From Cohnella baijiui (GTDB taxonomy: Bacteria > Bacillota > Bacilli > Paenibacillales > Paenibacillaceae): a stretch of 37,024 nucleotides of DNA. The notes below the pieces were generated by a model, which saw only the letters and a list, made by a program, of their open reading frames with translations, searched no databases and was not told the origin of the DNA. Positions 32,686 to 37,024 of this stretch are shown piece by piece; within the stretch, counting starts at the first letter, position 1; every line of letters starts with the position of its first letter. Location of the stretch: the NCBI RefSeq assembly GCF_020731285.1, contig NZ_JAJFOW010000053.1, positions 1 to 37,024 on the forward strand, given 5' to 3'. The translations under genes were made by a program, and so were the position numbers.

Positions 32686-33042
32686 TTAAATCAGGTCTTC
32701 TTCCTCGTACCACTGCTCCAGCTGCGCCTGAAGCGCGCGGATCTCCGTGAGCAGCGAGACGAGCGGGTACGCGCTTTCGCGGATCGCGGCGAAGGCGCGC
32801 TCCAATTCGTTGATGTAGTCCATGCCGCTGACGGCGCTCAGCGACTCGTCCAGCAGCTCGAGCTCGCCGATCTCGGCGATCGCCTTCGGCAGCTCCGGCA
32901 CGTTGTCGGCTGTCAGCTTGGACAGCTCCTTGTGCAGCCGCAGGTTCAGCGCGCTCAGCTGGTACGCGTGGGTGGCGGGCATCTCCACGAACAGCAGGCT
33001 GCCGTCCGGACGCTGCAACAGAATAGAGGTCATTTTCGGCAT
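32686..33042 (-). CDS. Conserved-looking hypothetical protein, helical
   Basis: A 118-residue acidic protein that I do not recognise with certainty. It begins MPKMTSILLQRPDGSLLFVE, has a mainly helical, leucine-rich body (LSALNLRLHKELSKLTADNV, then MDYINELERAFAAIRESAYP) and ends QWYEEEDLI. No signal peptide, membrane segment or metal motif is visible. GAGGGGAG lies 12 bases before the ATG. It is divergent from sprT, with 121 bases between them. The location between cmpA and sprT is reminiscent of Paenibacillus genomes, but I give no function. Confidence 0.7.
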   Translation of the reverse strand: MPKMTSILLQRPDGSLLFVEMPATHAYQLSALNLRLHKELSKLTADNVPELPKAIAEIGELELLDESLSAVSGMDYINELERAFAAIRESAYPLVSLLTEIRALQAQLEQWYEEEDLI

Positions 33043-33071
33043 ATCGAATAAGGGCTCCCCTCGGGCAAATT

Positions 33072-33114
33072 CTACTTGACAGTGTAGCCCAAGCGGAGGC
33101 TACAATTCAAGTAG
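33072..33114. promoter_or_regulatory. Composite inverted repeat over the sprT promoter
   Basis: CTACTTGA and TGTAGCC (33072-33089) are matched in reverse complement by GGCTACA and TCAAGTAG (33098-33114), 15 paired positions in two blocks around an 8-base loop. The left arm contains TTGACA (33076-33081) and the right arm TACAAT (33101-33106). These are a possible promoter with a long 19-base spacer. The symmetry might be an operator. Confidence 0.5.
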
Positions 33115-33163
33115 GACAAGCGTTCTGCGGCGCGGTTCCGGACAGCGGAGGGAGGCATACGAA

Positions 33164-33670
33164 ATGGAGGACCGCGAGCTTCAAGCTTGGGTGGAGCGGG
33201 TATCGCTGCAATGGTTCGGCAGGCCGTTCCGGCACAAAGCGGTGTTTAACGCACGTTTGCGGACGACAGGCGGGCGATACTTTACGAAGAGCCACCATAT
33301 CGAAATCAGTCCGCATCAACTGAGCTTCAACGGTCCGGAAGAGACCGAGCGGATCATCAAGCACGAGCTTTGCCACTATCATCTGCACCTGCTCGGACGG
33401 GGTTACCGGCATCGCGATCCCGAGTTCAAGGCGCTGCTCGCCCAGGTCGGCGCGACGCTCTACTGCCAGTCGCTGCCGGGCGCCAAGCGCACCCTGCCGG
33501 TGAAGTATCTGCTCGTCTGCCGGGCTTGCGGGATGACGTATCCGCGCAAGCGCAAAACCGACCCCCGCAAGTATGCCTGCGGCCGCTGCCGGGGCAAGCT
33601 AAAGCTCGAGGCCGCCGCGCCGGAGCCGGGCAGCGAAGGGGTCGGAACGCCCGCCGCGACGCCTTCATGA
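33164..33670 (+). CDS. SprT-family zinc metalloprotease-like protein
   Basis: A 168-residue SprT-like protein corresponding to B. subtilis YdcK. The zinc-site motif is HELCHYHLHLLGRGYRHRDPE (HExxH at about 67-71), and a C-terminal zinc ribbon is formed by CRACGMTYPRK and CGRCRGK (about 123-145). A low-complexity tail of about 20 residues rich in A, P and G is extra. GGAGGGAGG precedes the ATG. Eukaryotic SPRTN cleaves DNA-protein crosslinks; whether the bacterial proteins do so is not established. Order tex-cmpA-sprT-tRNA-Asn-Ser is as in Bacillus. Confidence 0.92.
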   Translation: MEDRELQAWVERVSLQWFGRPFRHKAVFNARLRTTGGRYFTKSHHIEISPHQLSFNGPEETERIIKHELCHYHLHLLGRGYRHRDPEFKALLAQVGATLYCQSLPGAKRTLPVKYLLVCRACGMTYPRKRKTDPRKYACGRCRGKLKLEAAAPEPGSEGVGTPAATPS

Positions 33671-33721
33671 GGGCGAGTGGAACGGCGGGAGGTTGGGAAT
33701 AAAAAACTGCAGGCAAAAGGC

Positions 33722-33750
33722 TTGACTTCAACAAGGAAGCATGATAAATT
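33722..33750 (+). promoter_or_regulatory. Promoter of the tRNA-Asn-Ser operon
   Basis: TTGACT (33722-33727) and TAAATT (33745-33750), 17-base spacer, about 29 bases upstream of tRNA-Asn. Confidence 0.65.
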
Positions 33751-33778
33751 AATCAATGTCACTTTTGAAGTACGACAT

Positions 33779-33854
33779 TCCCTGATAGCTCAGTCGGTAG
33801 AGCACTCGACTGTTAATCGAGTTGTCACAGGTTCGAGTCCTGTTCGGGGAGCCA
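33779..33854 (+). tRNA. tRNA-Asn (GTT)
   Basis: Acceptor TCCCTGA pairs with TCGGGGA (one T-G pair), discriminator G, encoded CCA. D-arm AGCTCAGTCGGTAGAGC, anticodon stem CTCGA/TCGAG with loop CTGTTAA giving GTT, T-arm CAGGTTCGAGTCCTG. Confidence 0.96.
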
Positions 33855-33855
33855 T

Positions 33856-33946
33856 GGAGAGATACCCAAGTGGCTCAAGGGGACCCTCTGCTAAGGGGTT
33901 AGACTGCGCAAGTGGTGCGAGGGTTCGAATCCCTCTCTCTCCGCCA
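33856..33946 (+). tRNA. tRNA-Ser (GCT)
   Basis: Acceptor GGAGAGA / TCTCTCC, discriminator G and encoded CCA. It has the long variable arm of a class II tRNA (TGCGCAAGTGGTGCG region). Anticodon loop CTGCTAA gives GCT, decoding AGC/AGT. It starts one base after tRNA-Asn and is co-transcribed with it. Confidence 0.95.
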
Positions 33947-33962
33947 CCACGGTGACATGAGG

Positions 33963-33988
33963 AAGGACTGCCAATGGCAGTCCTTTTT
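33963..33988 (+). terminator. Terminator of the tRNA-Asn-Ser operon
   Basis: Stem AAGGACTGCC / GGCAGTCCTT with a 3-base loop, then TTT. Confidence 0.88.
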
Positions 33989-34089
33989 GAGTTGTACAAG
34001 GCGATGTGCGGGCGGGATGCAGTCGGGACATAGGAGTCTGGGTGAAAAGGCTACAGGGCGAAAGCGTCTCGGAGACAGTCGAGAGTGCC

Positions 34090-34406
34090 GCACATCTTGT
34101 TGTCGGGGAGCCACTAGGCCGGGAGTTAGTCGATATTTCCGCACATCTCGGAGCCGAGGACGCCGCTTCGCCGGAAGATAATCGATTTTTCCGCACATCT
34201 CGGTGTCGGGGAGCCACTTGGCCGGGAGATAATCGATTTTTCCGCACATCTCGGTGCCGAGGACGCTACTTGGCCGAGAGTTAATCGATTTTTCCGCATA
34301 TCTCGGTGTCGGGAACGCCGCTTCGCCGGAAGATAATCGATTTTTCCGCACATCTCGATACCAAGAACGCCAAATCACCGGAGTTAGCCGATATTTCGGC
34401 ACATCT
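34090..34406 (+). repeat. Six-unit tandem repeat, 51-52 bp period
   Basis: The landmark GCA(C/T)ATCT recurs at 34090, 34141, 34193, 34244, 34296, 34348 and 34399: spacings 51, 52, 51, 52, 52, 51. Each unit reads roughly GCACATCTCGGTGTCGGGGA, then CGCC(A/G)CTT(G/C)GCCGG, then GATAATCGATTTTTCC. Outer units are more diverged (GTTAGTCGATATTTCC). The period is not a multiple of three and no frame has a ribosome binding site, so it is not coding. It fills the gap between the tRNA-Ser terminator and corA. The flanks (33989-34089, 34407-34455) show nothing else. Confidence 0.9.
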
Positions 34407-34455
34407 GCCCTCCTAACCCCGCTCCCCGCCAGAACACCGCAGAGGTGCCCGCGTA

Positions 34456-35397
34456 TCAAAGCCACTTTTTCCGCTTATAATACCACCACAGTCCGCCGGC
34501 GACCAGGAGCATGACGACCCAGACCATGGCGTAGCCGTACTTCCACTGCAGCTCCGGCATGATGCGGAAGTTCATCCCGTACAGGCCGACGAGAAAGGTG
34601 AGCGGCAGGAAGATGGAGCTGACGATGGTGAGCGTCTTCATGATTTCGTTCATGCGGTCGGACTTCATATTAAGCTGCAGCTCGAGCAGGCCGGTTAACG
34701 ATTCGCGAAACGCGTCGATCGAGTCCAGCACGCGCGAGATATGGTCGTACAGGTCGACGAAGTAGACGTCCGCCTCTTGGCGGGTGTAAGGGAACTGCTG
34801 ATGGGTCAGTTGGGCTAGCGCGGCCTTCTCGTCGGCCAGGATGCGGCGGATCGTGTGGAGCCGGCGCTTCAGCCGGAAGACGTCGCCCGCGATGCGCACG
34901 TTCGGATTGCGGAAAAGGGCACGCTCGTGGCCGTCGATCAGGTTCTCCACCTTGTCGGTCACGTCCGCGTAGTCGTCCACGCAGCGGTCGAGCAGGCGGT
35001 ACAGGATCGCGCCGGAAAATTCCATGAACCGCGGAGCGGCGTGCTTGAAGTCGGCGACCGCCTGCGTCAGCGACTCCACCTCTTGATGGGTGACCGTGAT
35101 GACGTAGTTCGGTCCGATGACGTGCTCGATCTCGATCGTGGACAGGTCTTTGTTGGCTTGGAAAAACGTGAGCAGCAGATGCTTTTCGTAGCGGTCCAGC
35201 TTCGGACGCTGGTTCAGCTTCACGCAATCTTCGACGATCAGGGGATGGCAGTGGAACGTATCCGTCAGGATGCGCTCGATCTCCTCCGGCGTCGCGGAGA
35301 CGAGGGAAACCCAGGCAACTTCCCCTTCGTTCGGCAGCCGGATCGGCGACTCCTGAACGGTCTTGGAATCGGTATCGTACAGCAGCATGTAAGGCAC
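34456..35397 (-). CDS. corA: CorA-family magnesium/metal transporter (GTG start)
   Basis: A 313-residue inner-membrane channel. A GTG at 35397 is chosen because AAGGAGG lies 10 bases upstream; an in-frame ATG at 35427 would place that site inside the gene. The large cytoplasmic domain occupies about 1-250. TM1 (about 252-272) ends in the selectivity signature YGMNF. TM2 (about 284-304) is followed by the basic tail KRKKWL. It takes up Mg2+ (or related divalent ions) down the membrane potential. It sits between two tRNA operons, on the opposite strand. Confidence 0.95.
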   Translation of the reverse strand: MPYMLLYDTDSKTVQESPIRLPNEGEVAWVSLVSATPEEIERILTDTFHCHPLIVEDCVKLNQRPKLDRYEKHLLLTFFQANKDLSTIEIEHVIGPNYVITVTHQEVESLTQAVADFKHAAPRFMEFSGAILYRLLDRCVDDYADVTDKVENLIDGHERALFRNPNVRIAGDVFRLKRRLHTIRRILADEKAALAQLTHQQFPYTRQEADVYFVDLYDHISRVLDSIDAFRESLTGLLELQLNMKSDRMNEIMKTLTIVSSIFLPLTFLVGLYGMNFRIMPELQWKYGYAMVWVVMLLVAGGLWWYYKRKKWL

Positions 35398-35464
35398 GAA
35401 ATGGCCGCCTCCTTTTGCCCTTAGCATAGCATATTTTGTTTCGAAAAAAAGTTGGGCGAAAGGC

Positions 35465-35493
35465 TTGCCAAATTGGAATGCGTGTTATATAAT
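35465..35493 (+). promoter_or_regulatory. Promoter of the tRNA-Glu-Lys-Leu operon
   Basis: TTGCCA (35465-35470) and consensus TATAAT (35488-35493), spaced exactly 17 bases, 54 bases before the first tRNA. Confidence 0.85.
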
Positions 35494-35546
35494 CATTTTT
35501 GTCGTCTGAAAGGGCCAGCCGTGAACGAACGGTCCGAGATTGATGC

Positions 35547-35621
35547 GGCCCGTTGGTCAAGGGGTTAAGACACCTCCCTTTCACGGAGGTAACAGGGGTT
35601 CGAATCCCCTACGGGTCACCA
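35547..35621 (+). tRNA. tRNA-Glu (TTC)
   Basis: Acceptor GGCCCGT / ACGGGTC (one G-T pair), discriminator A, encoded CCA. Anticodon stem CCTCC/GGAGG with loop CTTTCAC giving TTC. T-arm AGGGGTTCGAATCCCCT. Confidence 0.95.
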
Positions 35622-35629
35622 CTTATTAA

Positions 35630-35705
35630 GAGCCATTAGCTCAGTTGGTAGAGCACCTGACTTTTAATCAGGGTGTCGTAGGTTCGAGTCCTACATGGCT
35701 CACCA
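35630..35705 (+). tRNA. tRNA-Lys (TTT)
   Basis: Acceptor GAGCCAT / ATGGCTC, discriminator A, encoded CCA. Anticodon stem CCTGA/TCAGG with loop CTTTTAA giving TTT. T-arm GTAGGTTCGAGTCCTAC. It follows tRNA-Glu by 8 bases. Confidence 0.96.
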
Positions 35706-35756
35706 GTAATTGATTCGGCCATCCTCAAGCCGAGTCGGGGTACAATTTCATAGTAT

Positions 35757-35842
35757 GCGGTCGTGGCGGAATGGCAGACGCACTAGCTTGAGGGGCTAGC
35801 GGTAGCAATACCGTGGAGGTTCGAGTCCTCTCGACCGCACCA
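35757..35842 (+). tRNA. tRNA-Leu (GAG)
   Basis: Acceptor GCGGTCG / CGACCGC, discriminator A, encoded CCA. Anticodon stem CTAGC/GCTAG with loop TTGAGGG giving GAG. A long variable arm (GGTAGCAATACC) marks a class II tRNA. Last gene of the operon. Confidence 0.95.
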
Positions 35843-35854
35843 TACTTAACACGC

Positions 35855-35889
35855 AATCCTTGGAGATGATCCAAGGATTTTTTTATTTT
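35855..35889 (+). terminator. Terminator of the tRNA-Glu-Lys-Leu operon
   Basis: A perfect 10-bp stem AATCCTTGGA / TCCAAGGATT with a 5-base loop, then TTTTTATTTTT. Confidence 0.92.
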
Positions 35890-35910
35890 TTCCGGACCCT
35901 GCATGAAGGG

Positions 35911-35945
35911 TTGACTTTTTGCGTTCCAGTAACTAATATTGTTAC
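35911..35945 (+). promoter_or_regulatory. Promoter and inverted-repeat operator of the QorB-like gene
   Basis: TTGACT (35911-35916) and TAATAT (35934-35939) with a 17-base spacer. The -10 is framed by GTAAC (35929-35933) and GTTAC (35941-35945), an inverted repeat with 7-base spacing. QorB-type genes are often controlled by HxlR-family repressors, which bind sites of this kind. The regulator is not adjacent here. Confidence 0.6.
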
Positions 35946-36056
35946 AGCAAGGTAGACGATCGTCATTAGCCAAAGTTCTTGCTGACGATCTCATCGCGAA
36001 TCATATCGATACCAAGCCTGAAGAAAGCTTCGGGCGGGAAATAGGAGGAGTTAACG

Positions 36057-36923
36057 ATGAAACTGCTTGTGACAGGTGCGACAGGAAAGCTGGGAGCGCT
36101 CATCGTCGAGACGCTGCTGGCCACGGTGCCGGCTCGGCATTTGGCCGTCAGCGTGCGAAGCCCGGAGAAGGCGGAAAGCCTTCGGTCCCGCGGCGTCGAC
36201 GTGCGGGAGGGAGACTTTGACCGGCCGGAAACGCTCGATCGGGCGTTCGAGGGCATCGACCGACTGCTAATCGTGTCTACGGACGGGGATAACGAGACGC
36301 GCATCCGCCAGCACGGTGTCGCAGTAGCGGCGGCTCAGCGCGCGAACGTCGGCTTCATCGCGTATACGAGCCTTGTCAACGCGGGCGAAAATCCGATCTT
36401 CCTGGCGCCGGTGCACCGCGCGACGGAGGAAGCCATTCGAAGATCGGGCATTCCGTATGCCTTTCTCCGCAACAACTGGTACCTGGAAAACGAGACCGGC
36501 ACCGTGCAAGCCGTCCTCGGAGGCGCGCCTTGGCTGACGTCGGCGGGTGCGGGCAAAGTCGGCTGGGCGACCCGCCGCGACTACGCGGAAGCGGCGGCGG
36601 CCGTGCTGGCCGGCGAGAGCCGCGAGAGTGCCGCGTATGAGCTATCCGGTTCCCTGTTGACGCAGGAGGAGCTGGCGGCGAAGCTGTCGGGCATTCTGGG
36701 CCGGGAAGTGCCCGTCCAACAAGTGGACGACGCGACGTACGCCGGCATAATGAGCAGTGCAGGCGTGCCCGATCCGGTAGTTCCGATCCTCGTCGGCATC
36801 CAGAGCGCGATCCGGGAAGGCGCCCTGGAGGTCGAGAGCGGGGATCTGGAACGGCTGTTGGGACGTGCGCCTACGCCGATCGAAGAGGGTCTCCGTCAAA
36901 TCGTTGAAGAATTGCAGTCCTAA
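36057..36923 (+). CDS. NmrA/QorB-like NAD(P)H-binding oxidoreductase
   Basis: A 288-residue atypical short-chain dehydrogenase starting MKLLVTGATGKLGALIVETL, with the NAD(P) motif GATGKLG (residues 7-13). It continues with AVSVRSPEKAESLRSRGVDV and the YTSLVNAG region. The catalytic YxxxK is absent (APVHRATEE occupies that area), as in NmrA and E. coli QorB/YtfG, a quinone oxidoreductase. TAGGAGGAG lies 7 bases before the ATG. A role in quinone or carbonyl stress is inferred. It is transcribed alone and ends in a strong terminator. Confidence 0.9.
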   Translation: MKLLVTGATGKLGALIVETLLATVPARHLAVSVRSPEKAESLRSRGVDVREGDFDRPETLDRAFEGIDRLLIVSTDGDNETRIRQHGVAVAAAQRANVGFIAYTSLVNAGENPIFLAPVHRATEEAIRRSGIPYAFLRNNWYLENETGTVQAVLGGAPWLTSAGAGKVGWATRRDYAEAAAAVLAGESRESAAYELSGSLLTQEELAAKLSGILGREVPVQQVDDATYAGIMSSAGVPDPVVPILVGIQSAIREGALEVESGDLERLLGRAPTPIEEGLRQIVEELQS

Positions 36924-36933
36924 CCCCCGAAGA

Positions 36934-36968
36934 AAGACCAAAGCGACGCTCGTCGCTTGGTCTTTTTT
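36934..36968 (+). terminator. Terminator of the QorB-like gene
   Basis: Stem AAGACCAAAGCGAC / GTCGCTTGGTCTT (one bulged A) with a 4-base loop, then TTTTTT. It is followed two to three bases later by the intron-like sequence. Confidence 0.93.
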
Positions 36969-36971
36969 CTA

Positions 36972-37024
36972 GTACGCCCAGCATGGGCGTCATCTCTACG
37001 GTGAAAGTCCGGAATGGGGGCTGG
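36972..37024 (+). mobile_element. Putative 5' end of a group IIC-type intron, cut by the window edge
   Basis: Beginning with GTACGCCCAGCATGGGCGTC three bases after the terminator's T-run. It contains a 6-bp hairpin (ACGCCC-AGCAT-GGGCGT, 36974-36990) and then CTACGGTGAAAGTCCGGAAT. Intact bacterial group II introns that insert behind terminators start very similarly (GTGTG/GTGCGCCC-GCATGGG, then GGTGA(A/G)AGTCC). Only 53 bases are in view, so the maturase gene and catalytic domains would lie beyond the window. Confidence 0.55.

Noticed and set aside
34090..34406. Tandem repeats as a CRISPR array
   Set aside because: Units follow each other without unique spacers, the repeats are diverged along their whole length, and no cas genes are present.
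35380..35460. Magnesium riboswitch (M-box or ykoK leader) for corA
   Set aside because: The distance between corA and the tRNA operon promoter is too short for such a leader, and no matching structure is seen.

Overview
The window looks like a chromosomal segment from a high-GC, spore-forming Firmicute of the Paenibacillaceae (Cohnella/Paenibacillus-like). Four things support this: strong AGGAGG ribosome binding sites with frequent TTG/GTG starts; a CIRCE-controlled groESL operon; a Bacillus-type block ydcC-alr-ndoAI-ndoA ... tex-cmpA-sprT-tRNA; and a gene for the sporulation-specific protein CmpA. Most genes are GC-rich. A few (the DinB-like gene at 10.1-10.6 kb, the AraC and ankyrin genes at 19.2-20.7 kb) are visibly AT-richer and may be acquired.

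Layout. 1-767: non-coding, hairpin-rich. 0.8-6.1 kb: two chemoreceptor genes flank groES-groEL. 6.4-7.8 kb: a divergent HxlR regulator and aldo/keto reductase. 7.89-8.31 kb: a degenerate group II intron-like RNA relic without an ORF. 8.4-10.0 kb: an ArsR-family regulator and an MFS efflux pump that share a near-identical operator. 10.06-11.4 kb: a DinB-like gene, a repeat-rich spacer inside an inverted repeat, and the last 58 codons of a lost sugar-binding lipoprotein. 11.5-13.7 kb: an M20 amidohydrolase translationally coupled to an APH(6)-like kinase. 13.85-16.98 kb: an oxidoreductase-AraC-oxidoreductase operon. 17.06-18.93 kb: a GntR(YtrA)-ABC ATPase-permease operon with a perfect palindromic operator. 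19.2-20.7 kb: AraC and ankyrin genes. 20.66-21.8 kb: a decapitated TetR gene, peptide deformylase and a small XRE regulator. 22.05-23.97 kb: an ABC-F protein. 24.18 kb: tRNA-Lys.

24.5-33.7 kb is the conserved block: YdcC-like lipoprotein, alanine racemase, the EndoAI/EndoA antitoxin-toxin pair, then a YhgE-like transporter with its TetR regulator (where B. subtilis carries the sigB operon), then tex, cmpA, a hypothetical gene and sprT. It continues into tRNA-Asn-Ser, a six-unit 51-52 bp tandem repeat, corA and tRNA-Glu-Lys-Leu. This resembles the B. subtilis trnS order split by corA and the repeat. The window closes with an NmrA/QorB-like oxidoreductase whose terminator is followed at once by what looks like the first ~53 nt of a group IIC-type intron.

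I found no CRISPR array, prophage or obvious new defence system. The most notable signals are the terminator-associated group II intron traces, the tandem repeat inside a split tRNA cluster, the replacement of the sigB locus, and several self-contained regulator/operator/efflux modules whose ligands cannot be read from sequence.
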